From positions 660,600 through 724,599 of the forward strand of contig NZ_JYGE01000003.1 in the NCBI RefSeq assembly GCF_003012055.1: 64,000 bases of DNA, written 5' to 3'. A program made the translations under genes and the position numbers. Shown here piece by piece: positions 55,119 through 63,711 of this stretch; within the stretch, counting starts at the first letter, position 1; each line of letters opens with the position of its first letter. The DNA comes from Peptostreptococcus russellii (lineage in GTDB: Bacteria; Bacillota; Clostridia; Peptostreptococcales; Peptostreptococcaceae). Below the pieces are notes generated by a model. That model was given only the letters and a program-made list of their open reading frames with translations, did no database searches and was not told the DNA's origin.

Positions 55119-55697
55119 TTAATTTGATACCTTTACCATTGAGGCTCTAAGTACCTTTTTACCTAATCTATAACCCTTTTGAAGCACAAGTGTTATCTTT
55201 CCTGCTTCATAATCTTCACTTGGCTCTTGCATAACTGCCATGTGCATATTGTGATCAAAATCACTTCCAACTTCAGATGGGATTTCTTCTAATCCTGCTT
55301 TAGCTAGAGCATCTAGCATCTGCTTATATACTAGCTCTACTCCCTTATATAAAGGATTTTCTTTGTCTTCAAATGATTCAAGAGCTCTTTCCATATTATC
55401 TATAACTGGAATTAGTTCATTCATCACTTTTTCATTTGCATAAAGCCCAATTGATTCTTTTTCCTCTGTTGTCCTTCTTCTAAAGTTCGAATACTCAGCA
55501 CTTAATCTCAAGAAAGCTTCTTCTTGTTCTTTTAGCTGACTTTCCATCTTCTTTATCTGAAAGGCTGGCTCACTGTCTATATTTTCATCATTTCCCTCAA
55601 CACTATCCAACTCTTCTTCATTCAAATCTTCTGTTTGAGAGTTGTCTTTGATATCTTCCTCTAATTCTTCAACATTGTCCTTCTTTTCATTATCCAA
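55119..55697 (-). CDS. grpE: Nucleotide exchange factor GrpE
   Basis: Releases ADP from DnaK. The N-terminus is long and acidic; the helical region (about 55-105, LKEQEEAFLRLSAEYSNFRRRTTEEKESI) and the C-terminal beta domain (GLEEIPSEVGSDFDHNMHMAVMQEPSEDYEAGKI...GYRLGKKVLRASMVKVS) are clear. I take the TTG at 55697 as the start because AAAGGGG lies eight bases before it; the frame extends to an ATG at 55745, which overlaps hrcA and has no site. With this start the protein is 192 residues. Confidence 0.93.
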   Translation of the reverse strand: MDNEKKDNVEELEEDIKDNSQTEDLNEEELDSVEGNDENIDSEPAFQIKKMESQLKEQEEAFLRLSAEYSNFRRRTTEEKESIGLYANEKVMNELIPVIDNMERALESFEDKENPLYKGVELVYKQMLDALAKAGLEEIPSEVGSDFDHNMHMAVMQEPSEDYEAGKITLVLQKGYRLGKKVLRASMVKVSN

Positions 55698-55728
55698 AAC
55701 ATACACCCCTTTTTCGAGTCTATCTTTA

Positions 55729-56748
55729 TCACTTTTTATCATCAAGGAGAAGACTCATATAATTTAATATTGAATAGACCTTAGAATAATCCATTCTAGT
55801 AGGTCCTATAAAGCTTATCTTTCCATGTAGATTATCCGAAACATTGTAAGTAGCTGTTATAATACTTAAATCAGTATTTATATCATCACTATTTTCTCCT
55901 ATAACAATATTTAAGTTATCCTTCTGTATACCCTTTGTCTTAATCATCTTAGCAATATTTTCTTTCTCTTCTAACATATTTAAAAATGATCTTGCTTTAA
56001 CCATATCGTTAAATTCAGGATAATTAAATATATTAGTTGCTCCAGTCATAGACATCTTATATCCGTCTGTGCTCATTACATTATTTAAAAGATACACTAG
56101 GTCATCTACAATTTCAGAATATTCTCCGATTTCATACTTAATGTAAGAAATCATATCCTCATCTAAATCTCCAATCCTCATGCCCTCTAACTTATTAGAT
56201 AATCTCGTTGAGATTATATTTAATTTTGCTTGAGGAAGTTCAATTGTTGTCTCAAACTCTCTACTCTTAATTTCACCCTCTTCTGATACTACTATCAAAA
56301 GTATCTTATTTAATGATAAACTAACCAACTGAATATATCTTATTTTATGTGCTTCTACACCTCGATCATATACAGCTATTGTAGTATAATTTGTCATACT
56401 AGATAAAATCTTGGATAATTCTGAGATGAAGTTATCTGATTTCTCAAAGTCACTTCTAATACATTTTTGTAATATTTCTTTTTCATAATCTTCTAATTCA
56501 TGATCACTCATCAGTGAACCAACATACAACTCATATCCTTTTTGAGTAGGTATTCTTCCCGCCGAAGTATGTGGTTGGATCAAATATCCCATATCTTCTA
56601 AATCAGACATCTCATTTCTTATAGTTGCTGCTGAGATACCTAATTTATATTTTTTTGATATAGTACGTGAACCAACAGCTTCTGCTGTTTCTACATAGTC
56701 CTTAACTATGGCCTTCAGTATATTCATTTGTCTATCCGTAAGATCCAT
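55729..56748 (-). CDS. hrcA: Heat-inducible transcription repressor HrcA
   Basis: The repressor of class I heat-shock genes, which binds CIRCE. The start is the ATG at 56748 (MDLTDRQMNILKAIVKDYVETAEAVGSRTISKKY, the family's winged-helix start) with GAGG eight bases upstream; the open frame continues to a GTG inside the CIRCE element, which cannot be the start. It has 339 residues, typical. It is first in the hrcA-grpE-dnaK-dnaJ operon and autoregulated through CIRCE. Confidence 0.96.
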   Translation of the reverse strand: MDLTDRQMNILKAIVKDYVETAEAVGSRTISKKYKLGISAATIRNEMSDLEDMGYLIQPHTSAGRIPTQKGYELYVGSLMSDHELEDYEKEILQKCIRSDFEKSDNFISELSKILSSMTNYTTIAVYDRGVEAHKIRYIQLVSLSLNKILLIVVSEEGEIKSREFETTIELPQAKLNIISTRLSNKLEGMRIGDLDEDMISYIKYEIGEYSEIVDDLVYLLNNVMSTDGYKMSMTGATNIFNYPEFNDMVKARSFLNMLEEKENIAKMIKTKGIQKDNLNIVIGENSDDINTDLSIITATYNVSDNLHGKISFIGPTRMDYSKVYSILNYMSLLLDDKK

Positions 56749-56783
56749 AGTGTCACCCTCTTTCAAAAGTTGAACCTCACTTG

Positions 56784-56810
56784 TTATCACTCACCTAACA
56801 GGAGTGCTAA
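56784..56810 (-). promoter_or_regulatory. CIRCE operator of the hrcA-dnaK operon
   Basis: Minus-strand TTAGCACTC (56802-56810), nine-base spacer, GAGTGATAA (56784-56792). It matches the consensus TTAGCACTC-N9-GAGTGCTAA except for one base in the right arm. HrcA binds here. Confidence 0.95.
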
Positions 56811-56825
56811 ACACTTTCTAATACT

Positions 56826-56854
56826 GTTATAACATGTATTTTTTTAATTGTCAA
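56826..56854 (-). promoter_or_regulatory. Promoter of the hrcA-dnaK operon
   Basis: On the minus strand a consensus -35 TTGACA (56849-56854), 17-base spacer and -10 TATAAC (56826-56831), 15 bases before CIRCE, so the operator covers the start of transcription. Confidence 0.9.
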
Positions 56855-56962
56855 TTCTTTTTTAATGTTTTTTTGTTTTTTATTTACTAAAATATATCTT
56901 TTTATATATAGATATCCAGACTTTATTACTAGCTCTATTTCTAGAATACTTTTCTACAACTT

Positions 56963-57003
56963 AAAAGCCAGTATATATATTGTTGTATATTTTTTACTGG
57001 CTT
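56963..57003 (-). terminator. Terminator of the nucleoside hydrolase gene
   Basis: Arms AAGCCAGTA (56965-56973) / TACTGGCTT (56995-57003), loop of AT-rich bases, minus-strand TTTTAAG tail; about 50 bases after the stop. Confidence 0.65.
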
Positions 57004-57051
57004 AATAAAATTTATCTTTTAAATTTTGAATAATTTTTTAATTTATTATTT

Positions 57052-57972
57052 TTAATTATAGTAAAGAGGCATTTTTTCAAATAGATCTTTAAATAGATTA
57101 AAATCAACTTCAAAAGCTACTGCCACATTCTTATCTTTACCTTCTAAATCAACTATTGTTTTTCCAATTCTTATTTCGTCTCTGCTTTCAATAGATACCT
57201 GACAATTTTTCAATTCCAAACAGCTTTCATCTATTACATATGCAACTGCTAGAGCATCGTGGATAACTACTCCAGGATTTCCAAGTTTTTTATAACGCTT
57301 AAACATCTCATCTAATAAACTTCCAATTATATCTATATGTTCTGATTTAACAGCCTTAATTTCTTCTATATTCTCTTCTGATAACAAAGTTTTTCTTGTT
57401 ACATCTAAGCCTACCATTACCATATTAAAACCTGACTTAAATACTATATCTGCAGCTAAAGGATCCGCCCATATATTGAATTCAGCGTGTTCTGTTCTAT
57501 TTCCAGAGCTAGCACTTCCTCCCATTATAGTCAACCTTTTGACCATGTTTACTAACTCGGGATACTTTAAAACAGCTATAGCAATATTTGTAAGCGGCCC
57601 TATTGCAATAATTTCAAGATTTCCATTTTCTTTTTTTACCTCATCATATATTAAGTCCCATGCATATCGATTATCAAATTCTTTGCTCGAAGCCTCTAAA
57701 TATATATTTCCTATCCCATTTTCTCCATGAACATCTCCAGCTGTATAAAGCTCTCTGTCAAGCGGTGTTTGAGCTCCCTTTGCCACTGCTACGTTTATGT
57801 CTAAAAGATTTGCTATATCAAGTGCATTTTTCGATGTTTTTTCTAGGGTTTGATTTCCACAAACAGCTGTAATTGCTCTAATATCTAATTTTGCTGAACT
57901 TTTTGCCAACATAATCGCTAGAAAATCATCTATTCCAGGATCTGTATCTATTATAACTGGTATTTTACTCAT
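57052..57972 (-). CDS. Inosine-uridine-type nucleoside hydrolase
   Basis: Cleaves ribonucleosides to base and ribose in salvage. The Ca2+-binding signature DTDPGIDD is at residues 8-15; the GPLTNIAIAV and VMVGLDVTRKT segments and the catalytic-region HDALAVAYV near 238-246 are typical. The ATG at 57972 is used: GGAGGTAAAG stands just before it, and the frame's earlier ATG/TTG are inside that site. It has 306 residues and stands alone. Confidence 0.94.
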   Translation of the reverse strand: MSKIPVIIDTDPGIDDFLAIMLAKSSAKLDIRAITAVCGNQTLEKTSKNALDIANLLDINVAVAKGAQTPLDRELYTAGDVHGENGIGNIYLEASSKEFDNRYAWDLIYDEVKKENGNLEIIAIGPLTNIAIAVLKYPELVNMVKRLTIMGGSASSGNRTEHAEFNIWADPLAADIVFKSGFNMVMVGLDVTRKTLLSEENIEEIKAVKSEHIDIIGSLLDEMFKRYKKLGNPGVVIHDALAVAYVIDESCLELKNCQVSIESRDEIRIGKTIVDLEGKDKNVAVAFEVDFNLFKDLFEKMPLYYN

Positions 57973-58418
57973 CTTTACCTCCATCAATCTAGTATTTATT
58001 TGTTAATATATTTATATTGTACTATAAATCATAATAAACTATAGTCAATCTAATTATAAAATAAATATATAAGGCTAATAATCTTTTCAAGCTTAATAAA
58101 GCACAACTAATTTATCCATAAAAAATCAGTGTATTATATTTTAAAAATAAATCATAAAAAATAAGAGACCCTTTAATTTTTTTAAAGAGTCTCTCTATGG
58201 TATACTTAACAAATTCTTATTCAACTTCTTTCTCTCGATTATTTCTGTATTTCATTTTACTACTTATTGCTAACAAACTTTTAAATTCTTCTTACTCTTT
58301 ACTTTCTTATAGCTTTCTCACTAACTTCTTCTTGCATTTACTTTTTACTACTCTCTTACTAACTTTTTCTTCTTAATCTCTTCTCACTAACTTCTTATTC
58401 TTGCTTTCTACTAAAATC
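57973..58418. other. Gene-free region with the purine-rich 3' tail of the csbD transcript
   Basis: Between csbD and its terminator the minus strand is strongly purine-rich with repeated GAAGTTAGTGAGA-like blocks (58318-58335, 58355-58374, 58382-58403, in plus coordinates the pyrimidine forms). The left part is plain AT-rich sequence. No gene seen. Confidence 0.55.
58153..58195 (-). terminator. Terminator after csbD
   Basis: Stem AGAGACCCTTTAA (58164-58176) / TTAAAGAGTCTCT (58182-58194), one mismatch, with a minus-strand TATTTTTTA tail, about 220 bases after the csbD stop. Confidence 0.75.
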
Positions 58419-58616
58419 TTACTTCTTTTCAACCTTTTCTTTTACCTTATCAACTACATCTTCTGTTGCATCTTTTACTTCTGAAGCAATCTCTTTTGCC
58501 TTTCCACTAATCTCGTCAAGTACACCTTCTGCCTTCATTTTTTTATTACCAGAGATGCCCCCTGCTGTTTTCTTGACTTTTCCTTTTGCCTTATCTTTTA
58601 GTCCTTTATCCGCCAT
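58419..58616 (-). CDS. CsbD family protein
   Basis: A 65-residue Lys/Asp/Glu-rich helical protein of the CsbD family, small general-stress proteins of unknown activity. The start MADKGLKDKAKGKVKKTAGGISGNKKMKAEG matches the family. The ribosome site AAAGGAGGT is near-perfect. It has a long purine-rich 3' region before the terminator. Confidence 0.9.
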   Translation of the reverse strand: MADKGLKDKAKGKVKKTAGGISGNKKMKAEGVLDEISGKAKEIASEVKDATEDVVDKVKEKVEKK

Positions 58617-58798
58617 AGATTACCTCCTTTTTAAAAAAACATACTTGAAAAGTTCTAAATACTTTCCCTAATTAAATTATACAACACATTCAAGCAAAAG
58701 TCTATGTATTATTTGAATTTTCTAATAATTTTTTAAAAATTTTATGTTAGTTCTATTTTTTATATCTAATCGACTCTATTTTTATATTATATTCAAAA

Positions 58799-58832
58799 TT
58801 AAAAAGCTGTAGGAATATATCCCACAGCTCTT
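58799..58832 (-). terminator. Terminator of the HicB-like gene
   Basis: Stem AGCTGTAGG (58805-58813) / CCCACAGCT (58821-58829) with a minus-strand TTTTTAATTTT tail. Confidence 0.8.
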
Positions 58833-58880
58833 TAACATTAATTAATATTTATATTTTATTTGGTATTTATTCAATTTTTA

Positions 58881-59114
58881 TTATATGGAGAATACAGCAT
58901 CATAATCTCCAACCTTTATGTCAGTAGAAAATGGCTCTGGTAAATTTTTGCCTTCTTCCCTATAATGGGCCATCATAATTTGAGTCATATGTTTTCCCAT
59001 TTTTATAGCTTGATCCACATCATCTACTTGAGTCGCAATATCAAAGTCAGGAATATGTACGTGATATTTGCCCTCTACTTCCTTTATTGCTATTGCATAT
59101 GGTGTATTTAACAT
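58881..59114 (-). CDS. HicB-like protein without a toxin partner
   Basis: A 77-residue protein with the partial RNase H-like fold of the HicB antitoxin (YAIAIKEVEGKYHVHIPDFDIATQVDDVDQAIKMGKHMTQIMMAHYREEGKNLPEP). It lacks the C-terminal DNA-binding domain of full HicB proteins and no HicA gene lies on either side, so it is probably an orphan fold used for something else. Ribosome site GAGGGGG. Confidence 0.8.
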   Translation of the reverse strand: MLNTPYAIAIKEVEGKYHVHIPDFDIATQVDDVDQAIKMGKHMTQIMMAHYREEGKNLPEPFSTDIKVGDYDAVFSI

Positions 59115-59269
59115 TCTAATATCGCCCCCTCATTCTATTAATGTCTTTAGCTATTGATTTATACTTGATGTATAGCTTCTACATTTCCAAAAGTTTTAAC
59201 TTGGGTCATATTATTTATAACATTGAATACTAAACTTTCCCTTAATTACTTTTCATATCATCTTAGTTA

Positions 59270-59821
59270 TTAGTCAATATTAGAAATGAAATCAATAAAG
59301 TATTTACACTGATCTTCTAGATACTTATAACTAGAATCCAGCTTTATATTACCTTTCTCATCCATTTGAGATCCTGCATTTGCTATTGTGAGCCTTGGCA
59401 CATTCATTATTTTTAAATTTAGGCAACTTAATAAAGTCACTAAATTATCCTGTGATAGCCCAGTTCCAGACATTCCTTCAGTAATTCCACTTATTGCAGC
59501 AGGCTTATCCCACAATATAGATTGTTCTTGTCCCTCTTCAACTCTTGATAACCAATCTAAAAGATTTTTCAAAACACCTGAGAAGAAATGATTATATTCA
59601 GGCGTGAAAAACCACAATCCATCTGCTTCTCTAACTTTCTCCCTTACTCTTTTTATACTTTCAGGTGCTGGAAATTCATAGTCTTGATTAAAAAGCGGAA
59701 CATCATGATAGTCCAAAATCTCAAAATCAACCTTATCTTTCAATATACTCTGAGCATATAAAGCTAACTGCCTGTTATATGATCCTTTTCTCAAAGAACC
59801 TACTATTGCTAATATTTTCAT
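59270..59821 (-). CDS. NADPH-dependent FMN reductase family protein
   Basis: A flavodoxin-like quinone/FMN/azo-reductase of 183 residues. The FMN-phosphate loop GSLRKGSYNRQL is at ~8-19 and the FTPEYNHFFSGVLKNLLDWLSR motif at about 75-96. The ATG at 59821 has GGAGGAAA upstream; the ATG five codons earlier is inside the site. The physiological substrate is unknown. It follows the GNAT gene in the same direction by 44 bases. Confidence 0.9.
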   Translation of the reverse strand: MKILAIVGSLRKGSYNRQLALYAQSILKDKVDFEILDYHDVPLFNQDYEFPAPESIKRVREKVREADGLWFFTPEYNHFFSGVLKNLLDWLSRVEEGQEQSILWDKPAAISGITEGMSGTGLSQDNLVTLLSCLNLKIMNVPRLTIANAGSQMDEKGNIKLDSSYKYLEDQCKYFIDFISNID

Positions 59822-59865
59822 AATTATTTCCTCCATAAATTTTATATATTAAGTCTAACTAACTT

Positions 59866-60144
59866 CTATTTTGAAAAAACATCGTGGTAACTAGTATTTT
59901 CTATAAATTCTTTTTTAGCAAAGGGGCACAAAGGAACTATTTTTTTATTTTTCTTTCTTGCTTGATCTACAATCTCTGCAACAAGCTTACTCGCTATACC
60001 ACGACCACCATATTCTTTTTCTACTTGAGTATGATCTATAATCCACAAATTTGGAGATTCAGAATATGTACACTCACCTATGTTTTTCTTATCATCATAG
60101 GCAGCTGACCTTTTCTTTTCCACTTCATATACTATTTTTATCAT
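59866..60144 (-). CDS. Small GNAT-type N-acetyltransferase
   Basis: A 92-residue single-domain acetyltransferase of the YjdJ/NATD1 group. The acetyl-CoA loop is EYGGRGIASKLVAEI near 46-60, and the PLCPFAKKEF segment is typical of the group. The ATG at 60144 follows AGGTAGGTG. It probably shares a transcript with the FMN reductase gene; the acceptor is unknown. Confidence 0.87.
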   Translation of the reverse strand: MIKIVYEVEKKRSAAYDDKKNIGECTYSESPNLWIIDHTQVEKEYGGRGIASKLVAEIVDQARKKNKKIVPLCPFAKKEFIENTSYHDVFSK

Positions 60145-60594
60145 ATTATACACCTACCTTCTTCTATAAATATAAATAATAATTTAAAATAAATCACTAA
60201 TAAAAAATAAGATCCTTACTATCTATCTTAAATAAAGCTTTTAATATCTTAAGTAATCTAGCAATTTTTTTCCTTTAATCTCTATACACTAATCTTTTAA
60301 ATATTTTTTTCAATCTTTATTCAATATATACTTGTTATTATACATCTTTATTTTAATTTTTTCAATATTTATACTTTTCTATTTTTTTATTATTTAATCT
60401 AAAAAAATAGCCTTTAAATTCTATATAAAATAAATATATATTAGAGTTAACTGTATATATTTATAGTTATTAAAATAAAGATTATTCAAGATTCAAAAAG
60501 AAAAAAGGAGCTTGTAAATTTACAATCCCCTTTTCTTATGATTTATAATTTGTTATCTACTATGCTCTTATAGTCTATATGCTTTTTTAAATAC
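60145..60594. other. Gene-free region between SDR and GNAT genes
   Basis: AT-rich; contains the SDR terminator at 60496-60536 and no gene. Confidence 0.5.
60496..60536 (-). terminator. Terminator of the SDR gene
   Basis: Arms AAAAGGAGCTTGTAAA / TTTACAATCCCCTTTT meet at a central TTTA, with two mismatches; the minus strand continues with TTTTTTCTTTTTG. Confidence 0.75.
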
Positions 60595-61365
60595 CTAGAT
60601 AGTTGTCCATCCACCATCTATCTGAAGAAGCTGTCCTGTTGTAAAACTAGAAGCATCAGATGCAAAATAAATCAATGCACCATCCAGTTCTCCTGGGTTA
60701 CCCACTCTTCCCATAGGACAATACGCCTTTAATATTTGTTTAAATTCAGGTGTATCTACAACTTTTTCTGTCATTTCACTTCCAAAGTATGACGGACCTA
60801 TAGCATTTACAGTTATATTATATTTTGCCCACTCTGCCGCAAGTGATTTAGTAAGCATTAATATTCCACCCTTAGTAGTTGCATATGAAGCAACTGAAAA
60901 TGGTGCCATAGCTACAGTTGAATGAATTGATCCCAAGTTGATAATTCTTCCACCCTTACCTTGTTCTTTCATAACATTTCCTACTTCACGAGATAGGAAA
61001 TAAACTGAATTTAAGTTGATATTCATTATATTTAACCATTCATCATCTGGCATATCTAAGGCAGGTGTTCCATAAGCTATACCAGCATTATTAACTAATA
61101 TATCAATTGATCCAAAATGTTCTTTCACATTTTTTACCATCCCTTTGATGCTATCAAACTCAGTCAAGTCACATCTCTGTACGAATACCTCATAACCCTC
61201 AGCCTCTAGATCCTTTTGAACATTTTCCAGTCTGTCTAGTCTTCTAGCTACCAGGGCAATCTTTGCACCTTGGCTTGCTAGAGCTTTTGCAAATTGAACT
61301 CCTAAACCTGATGAACCACCCGTTATAAGCGCAACCTTACCTGTAAGATCAAAATAATTTTTCAT
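60595..61365 (-). CDS. SDR-family dehydrogenase, gluconate 5-dehydrogenase-like
   Basis: A classical short-chain dehydrogenase of 256 residues: cofactor loop TGGSSGLG (~14-21), NNAGIAYG near 90, catalytic Ser in LGSIHS, and YATTK (Tyr-x-x-x-Lys) near 158-162, followed by the NAIGPSYFGSEMT segment and a GWT end. It most resembles gluconate 5-dehydrogenase/2-deoxygluconate dehydrogenase, but no sugar-acid genes are adjacent, so the substrate is open. Ribosome site AAGGAGGT. Confidence 0.9.
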   Translation of the reverse strand: MKNYFDLTGKVALITGGSSGLGVQFAKALASQGAKIALVARRLDRLENVQKDLEAEGYEVFVQRCDLTEFDSIKGMVKNVKEHFGSIDILVNNAGIAYGTPALDMPDDEWLNIMNINLNSVYFLSREVGNVMKEQGKGGRIINLGSIHSTVAMAPFSVASYATTKGGILMLTKSLAAEWAKYNITVNAIGPSYFGSEMTEKVVDTPEFKQILKAYCPMGRVGNPGELDGALIYFASDASSFTTGQLLQIDGGWTTI

Positions 61366-61690
61366 GGATTTACCTCCTTATGAAAATAAATAGTACTAAT
61401 TAATAGTTTGCTTGATTAGACTTATCATTTAAAGTCTAGTATATGTAATCTTAACATCATTTCAAAATATTTTCAATAAATTCTGAAAAATTTATTTATT
61501 ATCTTTAATTGCTCTTAATAAAAATCCCTTCTTTTTTATTTTCAATTAATTATATGTGCTTATTATTGATTTTACTTTTAAAACTATATGCTTTTTATCA
61601 TTTTTACTTCATAACCTTTATTTATAGTCATTTTTTGTTTTTTATGATATTCTAAAGGTAGCATTTAAAATATTTTTTGGAGGTAATCAT
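61366..61690. other. Divergent intergenic region between SDR and PAGEY-repeat genes
   Basis: Should contain the two divergent promoters, but no convincing -35/-10 pair is placed. AT-rich, no gene. Confidence 0.45.
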
Positions 61691-62359
61691 ATGAAAAAAG
61701 GAAAAGGTTGTTTAATCTCTATAATTGTAGTTTTTATATTAATTATAATTATAGGCGCACTTGGAAATAGTCCTAAGGATGAAAAAGCAAAAGATAATAT
61801 TGCAGAAACAAAAAGTGAATCATCTGTTAGCAAAGATATCGAAAAAAAAGACGAAAAAGAAAAAGAAGATATAAAGGAAGATAAAAAAGAAGATGAAGAT
61901 ATAGTTAAAAGTGGACAATATCAAGTTGGAAAAGATATTCCTGCTGGAGAATATAAAGTTTTTTCAGATTCTAATAATGCTTATATTGAAGTTTCTAGTG
62001 ATTCAAGTGGAGGCTTTGATTCTATATTATTTAATGATAACTTTAAAACATTTACGTATGCAAAGTTAGATGAAAATCAATACTTAAAACTTTCAAACTG
62101 CTATGCTATTCCAGTTGAAAAGGCAAAAAAATTCGAAGATGCTGAAATAAAAGATGGAATGTATAAAGTTGGTGTAGATATTCCTGCTGGAGAATATAAT
62201 ATTACTGCTAGCGGAAATGGATATTACGAAATAAATAATACTCCACACGATATGATGAATATTATTTCAAATGATAACTTCACAGATAATAGAATCGTAA
62301 CTGTACAAGATGGACAATATATAAAAATTTCAAATGCAATTGCCAAAATTAATAATTAA
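61691..62359 (+). CDS. Membrane-anchored protein with two VGxDIPAGEY repeats
   Basis: A 222-residue protein with one N-terminal membrane helix (CLISIIVVFILIIIIGALG), a highly charged Lys/Glu/Asp linker (about 28-70), and two copies of a ~70-residue unit: YQVGKDIPAGEYKVFSDSNNAYIEVSSD... and YKVGVDIPAGEYNITASGNGYYEINNT..., both ending with ...NDNF...Y.KLSN/..YIKISN. Similar DIPAGEY units occur in many Gram-positive exported proteins of unknown function. It should project from the outer face of the membrane. Ribosome site GGAGGT. Confidence 0.75.
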   Translation: MKKGKGCLISIIVVFILIIIIGALGNSPKDEKAKDNIAETKSESSVSKDIEKKDEKEKEDIKEDKKEDEDIVKSGQYQVGKDIPAGEYKVFSDSNNAYIEVSSDSSGGFDSILFNDNFKTFTYAKLDENQYLKLSNCYAIPVEKAKKFEDAEIKDGMYKVGVDIPAGEYNITASGNGYYEINNTPHDMMNIISNDNFTDNRIVTVQDGQYIKISNAIAKINN

Positions 62360-62365
62360 AATCTA

Positions 62366-62403
62366 AATAAGATGAGTATTTGTATACAAATACTCATCTT
62401 ATT
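62366..62403 (+). terminator. Perfect 38-base palindrome terminator
   Basis: Arms of 19 bases, AATAAGATGAGTATTTGTA and its complement, meet with no spacer (62366-62384 / 62385-62403) and are followed by TTTCAT. Starts seven bases after the stop codon. Confidence 0.8.
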
Positions 62404-62540
62404 TTCATATTTTTAAAAGCTTTAAAAAATATTTTATTTATTCTTTAATAACAAAAATAACATATTATTTATTCCTAAGCTCTACTTTCTAATAAATAAT
62501 ATTTTTATACTTATTTAAGTGATATAATTAAATAATAAAC

Positions 62541-62580
62541 GTATTCTTCTAAAAGAATACATATTTTGGAATTAAAATAT
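62541..62580 (+). promoter_or_regulatory. Tandem hairpins in the leader of the CWB2 gene
   Basis: Two adjacent hairpins, GTATTCTT-CTAA-AAGAATAC (62541-62560) and ATATTTT-GGAATT-AAAATAT (62561-62580), lie between a TATAAT box (62523-62528) and the ribosome site of the next gene. Confidence 0.5.
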
Positions 62581-62625
62581 GTTCTTCAATTTATTAAATA
62601 GTATATTTTATAAGGAGGTCTTATA

Positions 62626-63699
62626 ATGAATAAAAATTTTATCAAATCATTAGCTTTATCAATTGCATTACTCTTTACTTCATCTATCCCAGTATTTGCA
62701 GATATAAATGTATCAAGGATTTCTGGATACGATCGATATGAAACATCAATAAATGCTAATAAAAAATATATGAATCAAGCAAACGGTAACCTTGCAGTAA
62801 TAACAAGTGGAAATGATTTTAAAACAGCCCTATACGGTAGCTATATGGCATCAGCTTTAAATGTACCTTACTTTGTAAATCCTAAACATGGTGTAAGAAC
62901 TGATATATTAAATGAATTAAAGAGGTTAAAAGTTAATAGAGTTTATATTATGGGGGATTATAATATATTAGATAAAAGTGTAGATAATACGTTTAAATCT
63001 AAGGGTATACAAATTGAAAGGTTATATAGTGAAGAACTTAGTTATAAGGTAGATAATATTATTTTTAATACTTTCCATTATGGAGAAAATAGGGGCGATA
63101 TAAGCATGTCTATTTTAATAGATGATAATAAATTCCCCGACCTATTATCATCTATACCTTTTACTTCAATTATGGCTAGAGATGATAGAATGGGGTTGCT
63201 TAGATATCCTGAAGATGATTTCATAGAAGAAGATGCATATATAGATGGTTTTGGCTTTATTATAGGTGGCGAAAAGAGTGTCCCAGCTAAGTTCTGGGCA
63301 GGTGGGAAAGCTGACTACCCCGACTCTCCAAAACCAAATTATGTTCAGGATAGTGGGCTACATTTAGAAATGGGTGAAGGTTATAAATACTACTACGGAA
63401 GGATCTATGGACAAAACAGATATGAAACAGCTGTTGAAATTGCAAAATCTTATAAAGCAATGTTTAATAAGGTCGCAAGCACTATAGTCTTAGTCAACGG
63501 AGAAAATTATCCAGATGCTTTATCATCAAGCTTAGTAGCGACTCAGAACAATGGTGCAGTATTACTTACTCAACCTAACAAGCTAAATGAAGATACGGCT
63601 AGGTACATAAAAGACAACAATATAAAAAATATTATTATCGTAGGTGGCGAAAAATCAGTATCTAGAAATGTAGAAAATAAATTAAAATCATTTTACTAA
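62626..63699 (+). CDS. Secreted CWB2 repeat protein
   Basis: A 357-residue exported protein made essentially of the wall-binding module. After a signal peptide (cut near VFA-DIN, ~26) there are three CWB2 units: the first (about 29-125) and last (about 265-357) are canonical (RISGYDRYETS; RIYGQNRYETAVEIA, NGENYPDALSSSLVA, VGGEKSVS), the middle one is diverged and carries an insert. There is no separate functional domain, unlike the other three CWB2 proteins of the window. The next gene starts 12 bases later and may be in the same operon. Ribosome site AAGGAGGT. Confidence 0.88.
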   Translation: MNKNFIKSLALSIALLFTSSIPVFADINVSRISGYDRYETSINANKKYMNQANGNLAVITSGNDFKTALYGSYMASALNVPYFVNPKHGVRTDILNELKRLKVNRVYIMGDYNILDKSVDNTFKSKGIQIERLYSEELSYKVDNIIFNTFHYGENRGDISMSILIDDNKFPDLLSSIPFTSIMARDDRMGLLRYPEDDFIEEDAYIDGFGFIIGGEKSVPAKFWAGGKADYPDSPKPNYVQDSGLHLEMGEGYKYYYGRIYGQNRYETAVEIAKSYKAMFNKVASTIVLVNGENYPDALSSSLVATQNNGAVLLTQPNKLNEDTARYIKDNNIKNIIIVGGEKSVSRNVENKLKSFY

Positions 63700-63711
63700 A
63701 GGCGGTACTTT

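Noticed and set aside
58881..59114. A HicAB toxin-antitoxin system
   Set aside because: Only a short HicB-like fold is present, without a DNA-binding domain and without a HicA gene on either side.
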